Shown here one piece after another: positions 1 through 8,810 of a stretch of DNA of 50,721 nt. Under the pieces are notes generated by a model that did not search any database, was not told the DNA's origin, and worked only from the letters and a program-made list of their open reading frames with translations. The stretch spans positions 1 through 50,721 of the forward strand of contig CAZYMU010000022.1 of NCBI GenBank assembly GCA_964648465.1. The letters run 5' to 3'. Each line of letters begins with the position of its first letter. The stretch's first letter is position 1. The stretch is from Aminicenans sp964648465. GTDB taxonomy: Bacteria > Acidobacteriota > Aminicenantia > Aminicenantales > Aminicenantaceae. Both the position numbers and the translations under genes were made by a program.

Positions 1-54
1 GGGTGCGTAAAAGTATACGCCGATTTACTGCGTAAAACTACACGCCTCTTGACA
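1..54. mobile_element. Terminal end of an IS21-family-like insertion sequence
   Basis: Read on the minus strand from position 54, the sequence begins TGTCAAGAGGCGTGTAG and holds two near-identical 18-base units, 29-46 and 4-21, spaced 25 bp apart and matching at 16 of 18 positions (core TGCGTAAAA, ending ACGCC). A TG start plus tandem short repeats inside the terminus is the usual architecture of IS21-family ends. The lacZ homology at 55 and beyond stops exactly at this junction. The istA/istB genes would lie outside the window to the left. The family call is inferred from end structure only. Confidence 0.6.
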
Positions 55-3000
55 CCAGGCCGTACTGCCATGTATCCAGGTTTAGAATAATGTCTTTCCT
101 TGGGGTAAGTTCATTAATATGGTCAGCCTTATCAAGGTCAGATGCCGTGTAGTAAAGGGCTGTTACTGATAGAACATCATCAGCAGCTATAAGAAGGCCT
201 TCACCTGAACTGTCTGTAAAGGCTGCCCAGCGGACATCTTCCTTATTCCCTGTTTCCTGCGGTCTTACATACGGTACATATTGCTCTGAAACCGTACTGT
301 GGTATAAGCTGACAGCAGCTCCTGTCTTGCGATCAGGATAATTTTCATGCGGGCCGCGGCCGTACCAGTGGAAATTTTTAAAATCTCCCATAACTGTGAG
401 TTGGATCCCTAGCTTTGGCAGAATCGGCAGTTTTCCAAACGGCTTTATATCATTGTCCACTTGAATCCAACCGTTGCTTTGAACAGTGTAGGTGCAATTA
501 TGTTCAAACCCGCTTTCTTTAGTGCCGCAACATGTAATATGGGCAGACACTTGAATATCTCCATTTTCTAATTTTTTTATATGAAAATCTTTAACCTGGC
601 GTTTAAGTTTGTCCAGTCCTGCCTGATACCAGCTCTTTGCAAGATGCCGGTTGTTATCAGTGGGCGCCCTGAAAGCATTCAAGACCGGGCCTCTGATATT
701 GTCTTGGGCATTTTTGATTACTGCCTTGTCTTTATAAACAAGAGAGTTTATTGTCCCACTCTCACGGCTGAAAATAATATTAAAATCCTTTCCGCTGATT
801 TTGACAAGTCCATTAGATTCCGTTAGCTTTAATTTGACCGCACTCCTTTTATATAGTGCTTTTCTGGCTGGTACATTAAAAGGTACTTTGAACTGTTCCC
901 ATGCAATTTCATGACCTTTATCTGCCCATGTTGTGTCTCTGCTCAGATTAAAAGTCACTTTTAGCCAGTATTCAGCACTTGGTGCGAGTGCCGGTTTTTT
1001 TGCAGGCAGAATAATAGATTTTTTGTCCCCTGGAGCAATATCCAGCGGTCCTAGCGTGCTATGCTGAATAACTTTCCCATCCTCAGACAGGCTCCATTTG
1101 AAGTCAAATTCGTTGAGATTAGTGAAAAAATATTTATTATGGATTGTTATCTTCCCCTGGGTTATGTCATCAGCCTTGATTCCAACATTCTGGTATACTT
1201 TTTTGACTTCCCACATCTTTGGAGGAATCTTTCGGTCTGGAAATACAAGCCCGTTGATGCAGAAGTTCCCATCGTTTGGCTCATCGCCGTAATCGCCGCC
1301 GTATGCCCAGAATTCTCTGCCGTCCGGTGATTTTCTACGGAAGCCCTGATCGACCCAATCCCAGATGCATCCGCCCTGCAGATATTTGTATTTTTCTATA
1401 GCATCCCAGTATTCCTGCAGATTGCCGACTGCATTTCCCATGGCATGGGCATATTCGCAGAGAATCAAAGGTCTATCTTGTTTTGTTTCGGCATATTTTA
1501 TGATGCTTTCAATTCTGGAGTACATCGGGCAGACTATATCTGTATGAGGTTTCCTGCCTGCACGTTCATAATGAACGAGCCTCGATGGATCCCTGCGGTG
1601 AATCCATTCGCTCGCAAACTCAAATGTTGTCCCGTCTCCAGCTTCGTTTCCCATGGACCAGAAAATCACAGAAGGATGATTTTTATCGCGCTCAACAACA
1701 CTGATAATTCGATCCATGTGTGCCTTTTTCCATTCAGGTTTGTTCGCAAGAGTTTTTTCTGGAGAATAGCCAATACCATGCGATTCGATATTTGCTTCAT
1801 CTATAAGATAAATTCCATATTTGTCACAGAGATCATACCATTTTGGGTCGTTTGGATAATGGCTTGTCCGAACTGTATTGATATTAAACTGTTTCATGAG
1901 CTTAATATCTTTGACCATGGATTCGAGGCTAACGTAATGCCCTGTATCAGGGTCATGTTCGTGCCGGTTCACGCCTTTGATAAGGATAGGAGATCCATTT
2001 AGCAGTAACTGGCCGTCTTTTATTTCAACTTTGCGGAATCCAAAATTGGTGCGTTCGACTTCGAGGATCCTACTTTCAGAGTCCTTAAGCATTATAAGCA
2101 AAGTGTAAAGATTAGGCTTTTCTGCTGACCACTTGAGCGGATTAGTAACATGAGCTTTCATCTTGATAGTGCTCTCCGCACCTGGTGCTATATATTTAGT
2201 GGAACCTTCCATTAGTACATGAGGGCCAACATGTTTTCCTGCCGCATCCAGCATGCAAACCTCAACTTTGGGGTTTTCGAATCCACTGTTAGAGTAATTT
2301 CTTACTCTGGCCGTGATTTTTAATACTGCCTCATGATACTCATCATCCAGGCTGCATACTGTTTCAAAATCTCTAATGTGAACAGAAGGAGTAGAAAGCA
2401 AGTAAACGTCACGGAAAATACCACTGAGCCGCCAGAAGTCTTGGTCTTCAAGGTAAGACCCGTCAGACCAGCGGTAAACCTCTATTGCTAAAATATTGCG
2501 GCCGCTGGATATATATTCTGTGATATTGAATTCTGCGGGCGTCCTGCTTCCCTGGCTGTAGCCAACCTTTTTTCCATTGACCCAGAGGTAAAATGCAGAT
2601 TCGACACCGTCAAAATGAATAAAGACCTCACGGTCTTTCCATTCTTCGGGAATCTCGAATTCTCTCCGGTATGACCCGACAGGATTATAGTCATGCTGGA
2701 TGTATGGAGGATTTTTCTTAAATGGATAGCGTACATTTGTGTAAATTGGCCTTCCGAAACCCTGCATTTGCCAGTTGCCAGGGACTGAAATATCCTTCCA
2801 CTTGCTGACATTGTAGGAGAGCTTGTAAAAATCAAGCGGGCGGTCAGCAGGTTTTGAAACCCAGTTAAACTTCCACTTCCCGTTGAGTGACTTGAAGAAA
2901 CTTGAAGCTTTCTTCATTCCTTCTAAAGCTGTCTTGAAATCTTCATAAGGCATCAGTGTGCAGTGTGCAGGCTCTTTGTTGAATCCTATAATTTCAGGGT

Positions 3001-3067
3001 TTTCCCAGTCATTGTTTTCCTGGGTGTATATTTGACTGTGAAGAAAACCCAACATGAAAATACACAA
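38..3067 (-). CDS. lacZ: Beta-galactosidase, glycoside hydrolase family 2, 3'-truncated
   Basis: Hydrolyses terminal beta-galactosides; probably exported. Domain order is that of large LacZ enzymes: jelly-roll sugar-binding domain (about residues 20-220), Ig-like domain, TIM barrel (about 340-640), second Ig domain and C-terminal beta-sandwich. Acid/base Glu475 lies in WSMGNEAGDG and nucleophile Glu538 in ILCEYAHAMGN. The C-terminus stops short: after LDTWQYGL the reading frame enters the insertion-sequence end and terminates five codons later (VSRGV), so roughly 40-50 residues found in complete relatives are missing. The given start is TTG without an SD. In-frame upstream codons to an ATT at 3110-3112, preceded by AAGAGGATAGAG, would add a basic n-region and complete a signal peptide. 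A full paralogue lies at 46113-49379. Activity of the truncated protein is uncertain. Confidence 0.93.
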   Translation of the reverse strand: MCIFMLGFLHSQIYTQENNDWENPEIIGFNKEPAHCTLMPYEDFKTALEGMKKASSFFKSLNGKWKFNWVSKPADRPLDFYKLSYNVSKWKDISVPGNWQMQGFGRPIYTNVRYPFKKNPPYIQHDYNPVGSYRREFEIPEEWKDREVFIHFDGVESAFYLWVNGKKVGYSQGSRTPAEFNITEYISSGRNILAIEVYRWSDGSYLEDQDFWRLSGIFRDVYLLSTPSVHIRDFETVCSLDDEYHEAVLKITARVRNYSNSGFENPKVEVCMLDAAGKHVGPHVLMEGSTKYIAPGAESTIKMKAHVTNPLKWSAEKPNLYTLLIMLKDSESRILEVERTNFGFRKVEIKDGQLLLNGSPILIKGVNRHEHDPDTGHYVSLESMVKDIKLMKQFNINTVRTSHYPNDPKWYDLCDKYGIYLIDEANIESHGIGYSPEKTLANKPEWKKAHMDRIISVVERDKNHPSVIFWSMGNEAGDGTTFEFASEWIHRRDPSRLVHYERAGRKPHTDIVCPMYSRIESIIKYAETKQDRPLILCEYAHAMGNAVGNLQEYWDAIEKYKYLQGGCIWDWVDQGFRRKSPDGREFWAYGGDYGDEPNDGNFCINGLVFPDRKIPPKMWEVKKVYQNVGIKADDITQGKITIHNKYFFTNLNEFDFKWSLSEDGKVIQHSTLGPLDIAPGDKKSIILPAKKPALAPSAEYWLKVTFNLSRDTTWADKGHEIAWEQFKVPFNVPARKALYKRSAVKLKLTESNGLVKISGKDFNIIFSRESGTINSLVYKDKAVIKNAQDNIRGPVLNAFRAPTDNNRHLAKSWYQAGLDKLKRQVKDFHIKKLENGDIQVSAHITCCGTKESGFEHNCTYTVQSNGWIQVDNDIKPFGKLPILPKLGIQLTVMGDFKNFHWYGRGPHENYPDRKTGAAVSLYHSTVSEQYVPYVRPQETGNKEDVRWAAFTDSSGEGLLIAADDVLSVTALYYTASDLDKADHINELTPRKDIILNLDTWQYGLVSRGV

Positions 3068-3133
3068 TAAAATAGCTGTGAACGAAATATTCTTTGATTG
3101 TCTAATGGTAATCTCTATCCTCTTTGTTCTGAA

Positions 3134-4741
3134 TCAATTATTTTTTCCGGGTCCGTAAAGAACCATTCCCGGGCGTGCTCCCATATATTTGTCATTTTCT
3201 ATAACAATTTTTCCATTGACGATGATATAAGAAAATCCCTCGCCATACTGATGAGGATTGGAAAATGTGGCCTTGTCTTTTATATTTTCATAATCAAAAA
3301 TTGTAATATCTGCAAACATTCCTTCTTTTATCAAGCCTCTATCTTTCAAACTAAAAACCTGTGCAGGAAGAGAAGTCATTTTTCGGATTGCTTCTTCAAG
3401 TTTCAACACTCCTTTTTCCCTAACATAATGAGAAATAACTCTGGGAAAAGTACCATAATTTCTCGGGTGTGGAACTCCTTCTCCAAAGACTCGGACAGCT
3501 CCATCGGAAGCGTGCATGGTGTAGGACAATTTCATCAAATATTGGACATCTTTTTCATCCATCTGAAAGAAAACGCCTGAAGCTCCTCCATTTTTTTCAA
3601 TCTCAATGATTAAATTCACACCGTTCTGGATGGTAGGCTTCTGTCCACGAGAAATAAGAATTTCCTTTAGATTTTTCCCCTGATAATCGGGATTCTTTCT
3701 GTAACTTGCGATATATATTGTCTCGAGCTTATCGATTCCTTTTGTTGAGGTTAATCTCCTTTCGATAATGTAATTTTTTATTCTATTGTAGGTCTTCCTA
3801 TCTTTCAATCTCTTTAAAAACTCTTCCGTTCCTCCTTCGAATGCCCAGGAAGGAAAACTGCTGGTAAAGCCAGAACTGGTTGCCGTATAGGGATACTGGT
3901 CAAGATGAACATTTACTCCTCTTTTCTGAGCCTTTTCGACAGGTTCTGTAATCATCTCATGCTCTCCCCAGACACTATCTTTAGCTAATTTTATATGAGA
4001 TATCTCTACAGGAATTCCGTTTCTTTCTCCTACTTCAATAGCTTCTTTGATGGCTTCAGTAATATGATCCCCCTGGTCCCGGATGTGAGATGCGTAAATT
4101 CCCTTATATGGAGCAATAGCTGAAGCTAAATTTACAAGCTCTTCAGTAGTGGAATAGATTCCAGGTAGATAAGCCAGTCCTGTGGAAAACCCAAGAGCCC
4201 CTTCCCTCATTTCTCCATCTATTAGCGTTTTCATTTCTTCAAGCTCCTCTGGAGTAGGGTCCTCCATTTTATATTCCATGACTTTTCTTCTTATTGTATT
4301 ATGACCTATAAGGCAGCCAAAATTGAGAGCAATTCCCTCTTTTTCAAGCTTTGAAAATAGCTCTTTCAAAGGGAAAGGATGGCCTCCACAGTTTCCTCCA
4401 ATTACAGTTGTAACCCCTTGATGAATATAATTATCAACAGTTGGTATTTTTGCAATTCCTCTGTCACAATGAGTGTGAACATCGATAAAACCCGGAGTCA
4501 ATGTTAGACCTTTTGCGTCGATTATTTTCTTCGCATTATTTGTAGCAACATCCCCTAATTTTATTATTCTACTGTCTTTTATTCCCACATCACTTGTGAA
4601 TCCAGCTTTTCCGGAACCATCAATGATTTGAGCATTCTTTATTACAAGATCATATGATTGCTTAGGAGAAAAACAGTTTGAAAGGAATATAGAAAAAAAG
4701 AATCCTCCAGCTAATAAAAAGATTAAGACGGACTTTTTCAT
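3134..4741 (-). CDS. D-aminoacylase / N-acyl-D-amino-acid deacylase family amidohydrolase, exported
   Basis: Zinc-dependent amidohydrolase of the D-aminoacylase type, expected to remove the acyl group from N-acyl-D-amino acids in the cell envelope. All family metal-ligand motifs are visible: HTH at residues 89-91 (FIDVHTHCD), the bridging Cys118 in GGNCGG, His in ASHIRDQ, His in EISHIK, and Asp in HASDGA near the C-terminus. The N-terminus MKKSVLIFLLAGGFFFSIFL is a signal peptide followed by Cys23, a poor lipobox (LSNC), so lipid attachment is possible but not certain. I chose ATG 4741 because AAGGAGGTAATA lies just before it; an ATG-like extension to 4837 runs through a non-coding repeat. 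The stop lies 66 bases before the lacZ-type gene on the same strand, so co-transcription with it is plausible. Confidence 0.88.
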   Translation of the reverse strand: MKKSVLIFLLAGGFFFSIFLSNCFSPKQSYDLVIKNAQIIDGSGKAGFTSDVGIKDSRIIKLGDVATNNAKKIIDAKGLTLTPGFIDVHTHCDRGIAKIPTVDNYIHQGVTTVIGGNCGGHPFPLKELFSKLEKEGIALNFGCLIGHNTIRRKVMEYKMEDPTPEELEEMKTLIDGEMREGALGFSTGLAYLPGIYSTTEELVNLASAIAPYKGIYASHIRDQGDHITEAIKEAIEVGERNGIPVEISHIKLAKDSVWGEHEMITEPVEKAQKRGVNVHLDQYPYTATSSGFTSSFPSWAFEGGTEEFLKRLKDRKTYNRIKNYIIERRLTSTKGIDKLETIYIASYRKNPDYQGKNLKEILISRGQKPTIQNGVNLIIEIEKNGGASGVFFQMDEKDVQYLMKLSYTMHASDGAVRVFGEGVPHPRNYGTFPRVISHYVREKGVLKLEEAIRKMTSLPAQVFSLKDRGLIKEGMFADITIFDYENIKDKATFSNPHQYGEGFSYIIVNGKIVIENDKYMGARPGMVLYGPGKNN

Positions 4742-5171
4742 TATTACCTCCTTAATTTTAATAATTTTATTCCAATCTTGGAATGGATAAATCTTACTCA
4801 AATATAGGTTTTTGGACTTGGTATGATTTCTAATCATTTTTGTTAAATTTTGGCCCTTTTATCTCCTCTATTGCCAATATTATAGTGAACAAACATATCA
4901 AGTCAATCATAAACCATCCAAAAGAATGAATATTAGGGAAGATCCCGGAATAACGAAACAATCTAATCCTTTTTTACTTTTGCTGCTGAAGGGACAGTGC
5001 TTATAGAGGCCCTTGTAAATAAAGCAGATTACGAAAATTAATTATAAGATGAAGCAAGGTCGTACATTTTTCGTCATCTGCCGAGAGTTAAAGGTCATTC
5101 ATCGAGTAATACTAACAATATTCTCCTAAACTGCTTATATTGAGGTAGAAATTTAACCTGTGGAGGGAAAA
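4742..5171. other. Intergenic region between divergent genes, with a repeat copy
   Basis: No convincing gene. It must hold the divergent promoters for the amidohydrolase and the LiaF-like operon. It carries copy 1 of an imperfect direct repeat (4811-4880). I see no clear tRNA, riboswitch or terminator. Confidence 0.5.
4811..4880. repeat. Imperfect 70-bp direct repeat, copy 1
   Basis: Matches 7732-7801 in the same orientation at about 57 of 70 positions, including shared blocks TGATTTCTA, TCATTTTT and GCCCTTTT. The two copies flank the LiaF-like/LytS/LytTR operon. On the minus strand both copies contain an ATG followed by similar short codon strings, which looks like a decayed short repeat rather than a gene. 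Confidence 0.6.
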
Positions 5172-5882
5172 ATGGAAAAAAAAGCAAGTATTAATCTTGA
5201 TTTAAAAGTGATCATCGGGCTGGTTATCATTTGTGCAGGTATTCTTTTTCTGCTTGAAAATTTGGGCGTTGCTGTCGGAATAGACATGTGGGATTTCTGG
5301 CCTGTAGCGCTCATTTTGATCGGCTTGAGCCATATCTCCAAGCCCAGTGAAACACGGAAGGGCTTTAGCGGGGCGATCTTTATTATTGTCGGAGTATTGT
5401 TCCTTTTGAACAATTTAGATATTATAGTATTTGATATAGGAACATTATGGCCGATCATCGTGATTTTAATCGGAATAGCGATAATTAAAGATGCAATATG
5501 GGGAGGTCATAAAACTCCATCCTCTAGTGATAACTTTAATCTTTCATTTATCCTGGGAGGAGGAGAGTACAGATTTACTTCAGACCAATTTAAAGGCGGA
5601 AAATTGGCTGCATTCATGGGTGGTGGAACAATTGACCTGAGAGATGCTGACATCCAGATCGATTATGCAGTGATCGATGTATTTGCTTTTATGGGAGGAA
5701 TTGAAATAAGAATACCCCGGCACTGGTATGTTAATATGCAGGGAACACCTATTCTTGGCGGGATAGACAATAAAACAGTTGTAATGTCACAGGAAGAAAG
5801 AGCAGCACATCCGGAAAAAGCGATTAAAAAACTTACTATAAAAGGAATGGCTATAATGGGAAGTATCGAGGTAAAAAACTGA
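5172..5882 (+). CDS. LiaF-like membrane protein (DUF5668-type TM domain plus LiaF-like C-terminal domain)
   Basis: Likely a membrane-anchored regulator of the adjacent two-component system. The N-terminal half has four hydrophobic segments arranged as two similar hairpins (about residues 10-45 and 60-105), each pairing a GILFLLENLG/GVLFLLNNLD-like segment with a WPVALILIG/WPIIVILIG-like segment, typical of the LiaF transmembrane domain. The C-terminal half has the glycine-rich beta-strand repeats (GGGEYRF, FMGGGTIDLRDA, FMGGIEIRIP) of LiaF/PspC-associated adhesin-like domains. Start ATG 5172 sits 4-5 bases after GGAGGG; a GTG at 5160 overlaps that SD and is unlikely. One base separates its stop from the histidine kinase start. 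In Firmicutes LiaF restrains LiaS; the same role here is inference. Confidence 0.8.
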   Translation: MEKKASINLDLKVIIGLVIICAGILFLLENLGVAVGIDMWDFWPVALILIGLSHISKPSETRKGFSGAIFIIVGVLFLLNNLDIIVFDIGTLWPIIVILIGIAIIKDAIWGGHKTPSSSDNFNLSFILGGGEYRFTSDQFKGGKLAAFMGGGTIDLRDADIQIDYAVIDVFAFMGGIEIRIPRHWYVNMQGTPILGGIDNKTVVMSQEERAAHPEKAIKKLTIKGMAIMGSIEVKN

Positions 5883-5883
5883 C

Positions 5884-6948
5884 ATGTTTCCTTATCTTCG
5901 CTCACCTAAGAATTATATTTTAATCACGGTCATATGGAGCCCGGTAGTTATCTGTATGACCGTTCTGGTGAGCAGTCTTACAGGCTTATCTTTTTCAGCA
6001 GCTGTCATACTCACAGTTCCACCTATAATGGTGGAACTTTTTTTCTGCCTTTCTTCCTGGTACCTGTGTAAAGCTATGCTCCCGGAGCGAAAAAATCTGG
6101 TCAGTATTATTCTAAGACAGGGTGTGGCCGCCTTAACGATGACAGGAATATGGCTGCTGTTTACAATGTCTTACAGCGAGGTCCTGGATTTTTTCCTTAA
6201 CACCAGGATATGGAGGGTACGGTTCGATCAAGTCTTTCTTCTCTTTGCAGTTGCAGGGATTTTCCTGTATTTTCTGGCTGCCTTGATCCACTATTTGGTT
6301 CTCTCCCTGGAAAAAAGTAGAGAGGCAGAACAGCAGGCACTAAAGAACCGTTTACTTTCCAGCCGCACCGAGTTAAACTCGCTTAAAGCAACTATTCACC
6401 CACACTTCTTATTTAACAGTCTAACCGCCCTGAGTACTTTGACTAAAACATCACCTGAGCTGGCATATAGGGTTTGTATACAGCTTTCCGATTTTTTACG
6501 CTACAGTCTGGTTTATGCCCGGAAGGAATGGGTGAGTGTGAAAGATGAACTCGAAAACATAAAAAACTACCTAGGAATTGAAAAAATCCGGCTGGGTAAA
6601 CGACTGACACTCGATTTTAATATAAATGAGCAAGCTATGGCAGAGCAGCTTCCTCCTTTTTCACTTTTACCGCTTGTAGAAAATGCCATTAAACACGGCT
6701 TTCAGCAGACTACCGAATCCGGCACACTTACTCTGCAAATAGAAAAATATCCGAATTCCCTGCTGATTTTGGTTAAAAATCCCCTGGATAAATCTGCTCA
6801 GGCCCAAACAAACCCGGGATACGGACTAAAAGCACTGAAACAACGTCTTGCAAATGCATATGGGGATAACACAAAGCTGATCATCAGCCAAAAAGAAGGT
6901 GATTTTATCGTCAAACTGCAGATCCCATTAGAGGGAAAAAATGAATAG
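5884..6948 (+). CDS. LytS/YehU-type sensor histidine kinase (His_kinase family)
   Basis: Membrane sensor kinase. Four or so hydrophobic segments occupy residues 10-140, without an obvious extracellular sensor domain. A short linker leads to the His_kinase motif HPHFLFNSL with phospho-acceptor His174. The ATP-binding domain shows the N-box (LLPLVENAIKHGF, about 264-276) and a G-box (NPGYGLKALKQRL). It follows the LiaF-like gene after one base and overlaps the response regulator by 8 bases, so the three are almost certainly one operon. The lack of a large sensor domain suits sensing within the membrane, perhaps through the LiaF-like partner; this last point is inference. Confidence 0.9.
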   Translation: MFPYLRSPKNYILITVIWSPVVICMTVLVSSLTGLSFSAAVILTVPPIMVELFFCLSSWYLCKAMLPERKNLVSIILRQGVAALTMTGIWLLFTMSYSEVLDFFLNTRIWRVRFDQVFLLFAVAGIFLYFLAALIHYLVLSLEKSREAEQQALKNRLLSSRTELNSLKATIHPHFLFNSLTALSTLTKTSPELAYRVCIQLSDFLRYSLVYARKEWVSVKDELENIKNYLGIEKIRLGKRLTLDFNINEQAMAEQLPPFSLLPLVENAIKHGFQQTTESGTLTLQIEKYPNSLLILVKNPLDKSAQAQTNPGYGLKALKQRLANAYGDNTKLIISQKEGDFIVKLQIPLEGKNE

Positions 6949-7684
6949 AAAACGAGCCATTATCGTCGATGATGAAACTCTAGCCCGAAAAGCCCTTAGA
7001 ATGGTTATTGATAGGTTCGAAGAGATCGAAATCATTGGGGAATGTTCAGACGGGTTTGAAGCAGTAAAAGCAATAAATGAAAAAAGACCAGACATAGTAT
7101 TCCTGGATATTCAGATGCCGAAACTGGATGGCTTTGACGTACTGGAGCTTCTAGGAAAGGATACTCCCTTTATAGTCTTTGTAACCGCATATGATGAATA
7201 CGCTCTGCAGGCATTCGAGGCCCATGCCCTGGATTACCTTTTGAAGCCGGTTAAACCCGAACGTTTGGCAAAAACACTAGACCGGATCAAAGAACGTTTC
7301 CCGGGAAAAAGCAGACAGCCTGTTGATAAATTACTGCAGCAGCACCGTCTGAAAGATGTTCCACATAAAAGAATCCTTGTAAGGGACCGGGGGAACATCT
7401 ACATAATACAGGCAGAGAATATCACTTATATCGAAGCTCAGGGCGATTATGTTTGCATAAATACACTAAAAAAATCTTCCCTAAAGAATGACACCTTAGC
7501 TAATATGGAAAAGATGCTCGATCCCCGAAAATTTTACAGAATACATCGTTCCTATATCCTAAATATCGATTATATGAGCAAGATCGAACCCTATACAAAA
7601 GACAGCCGTGTCGCGATTTTAAAGAATGGCAAAACCCTGCCGGTAAGCCGCTCCGGATACAGCCGGATCATGAAGCTATTATGA
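6941..7684 (+). CDS. LytTR-family response regulator
   Basis: Two-domain transcription factor. The receiver domain (residues 1-125) has the acidic pair DD near residue 10, phospho-acceptor Asp56 in IVFLDIQMP, conserved Thr in VTAYDEYAL and Lys in LLKPVKPERL. The LytTR DNA-binding domain (about 145-247) carries RILVRDRGNIYII, IEAQGDYV and FYRIHRSYILN. It is the output partner of the kinase it overlaps. LytTR proteins usually bind paired direct repeats upstream of target promoters; I did not identify a site. Targets are unknown, though envelope stress is plausible given the LiaF-like gene. Confidence 0.93.
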   Translation: MNRKRAIIVDDETLARKALRMVIDRFEEIEIIGECSDGFEAVKAINEKRPDIVFLDIQMPKLDGFDVLELLGKDTPFIVFVTAYDEYALQAFEAHALDYLLKPVKPERLAKTLDRIKERFPGKSRQPVDKLLQQHRLKDVPHKRILVRDRGNIYIIQAENITYIEAQGDYVCINTLKKSSLKNDTLANMEKMLDPRKFYRIHRSYILNIDYMSKIEPYTKDSRVAILKNGKTLPVSRSGYSRIMKLL

Positions 7685-7731
7685 TAAAAAACTCAACTAA
7701 ACCAGAATAACGTAGAATTAAACATTTGATT

Positions 7732-7801
7732 CTTGGACTTGTTCTGATTTCTACTCATTTTTATTAGATTTTTGCCCTTTTCACTTCTCTATTACCAATT
7801 C
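7732..7801. repeat. Imperfect 70-bp direct repeat, copy 2
   Basis: Direct-repeat partner of 4811-4880. It lies in the short gap between the convergent LytTR gene and the sucD-like gene. No hairpin followed by a T-run was recognised in the 7685-7909 gap. Confidence 0.6.
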
Positions 7802-7909
7802 TATTTCGTCGCACCTTCCTATATGACTGGAAAGTGCAGATGTGGATGAAATCGGCTCAATCCTGGTGATTGATATCTTCCATAGAAAGTCACTAAGATT
7901 TTTCTTTGA

Positions 7910-8803
7910 TTATTCTATCAGCTCGGTAGCTTTTATGGGGATATCCGCGATTGTATCCACCACATGTGCTCCCGCTTTTTTTAATATTTCCACTTTGCCG
8001 GCATGTGAACCACGCGAACCTTCCACAATGGCGCCAGCATGAGAAAACCTGGTCCCGGACTTGGCGGCCTTGCCCCCGATATATGCAATCACCGGCTTTG
8101 TCAGTTTTCCCGCATCTATCAGTCCGGCGACTAGTTCTTCTTGAGTCGAGCCGATCTCCCCAAACATGACTATGAGTTCAGTCTGGCCGTCCTTTTCAAA
8201 GAGTTTCATTACCTCTGGGTGGGGAAGGCCTACGACCGCATCTCCTCCGACATGAATGATGGTGCTCTGACCCAATCCGGCCTCGGTTAGATAATAGGAA
8301 ATCGCAGACGTCATGCCTCCGCTTCTGGAGCTTACTCCGATAGGACCGGGTCTGAACCATTCGCTGGCCTTCTCCGCCCGGCCGCCGATCATGCCGATAA
8401 CAGCTTTTCCGGGACTGACAAGGCCCAGTGTATTGGGCCCTACAAAACGTGCACCTTTAAGCTGAGCAAAACGGGATATTTCGAGCACATCATGAATTGG
8501 GACACGGTCAGGTATCAGAACAATGAGTTTCACCCCAGCGTCAATGGCTTCCAGCGCCGCGTTTTTTACAAGCGCCGCCGGTACAAACACGACACTGATA
8601 TCAATAGGCCCGGTTTTTTCCCATGCCTCTTCCACTGAATCAAAAACCGGGATTTTATAGACAAATTCACCGCCTTTGCCAGGCGTAACACCGGCTATGA
8701 CCCTGGTCCCATAGTCTTTCATCAACCGGGCCCGGACCATCCCCTCGCGGCCGGTTATGCCCTGGACGATTACTCTTGATTTTTCATTAACTAAAATTGC
8801 CAT
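7910..8803 (-). CDS. Succinyl-CoA synthetase alpha-like CoA ligase subunit (paralogue)
   Basis: CoA-binding and phosphohistidine-carrying subunit of an NDP-forming acyl-CoA ligase. The CoA-binding Rossmann domain starts at residue 1 (VIVQGITGREG, VTPGKGG), followed by a ligase domain with SSRSGGMTSAI and QSTIIHVGGD. The catalytic His is His255 in FSHAGAIVEG. It is more divergent from standard SucD than the copy at 33250-34128; for example RVPIHD replaces the usual GIPxxD. It starts 7 bases after the stop of the partner beta subunit, so the two form an operon. The substrate is not determined by the sequence: succinate, malate or another acid are all possible, since a normal sucCD pair exists elsewhere in the window. 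Confidence 0.85.
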   Translation of the reverse strand: MAILVNEKSRVIVQGITGREGMVRARLMKDYGTRVIAGVTPGKGGEFVYKIPVFDSVEEAWEKTGPIDISVVFVPAALVKNAALEAIDAGVKLIVLIPDRVPIHDVLEISRFAQLKGARFVGPNTLGLVSPGKAVIGMIGGRAEKASEWFRPGPIGVSSRSGGMTSAISYYLTEAGLGQSTIIHVGGDAVVGLPHPEVMKLFEKDGQTELIVMFGEIGSTQEELVAGLIDAGKLTKPVIAYIGGKAAKSGTRFSHAGAIVEGSRGSHAGKVEILKKAGAHVVDTIADIPIKATELIE

Positions 8804-8810
8804 TTTCTCT

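Noticed and set aside
4..46. Two short repeats that might be a CRISPR array
   Set aside because: Only two 18-base units with a 7-base gap and no spacer-sized interval; fits an IS21-type end instead.
1445..2002. Long plus-strand open frame inside lacZ copy 1
   Set aside because: Antisense shadow of a strongly conserved GH2 gene.
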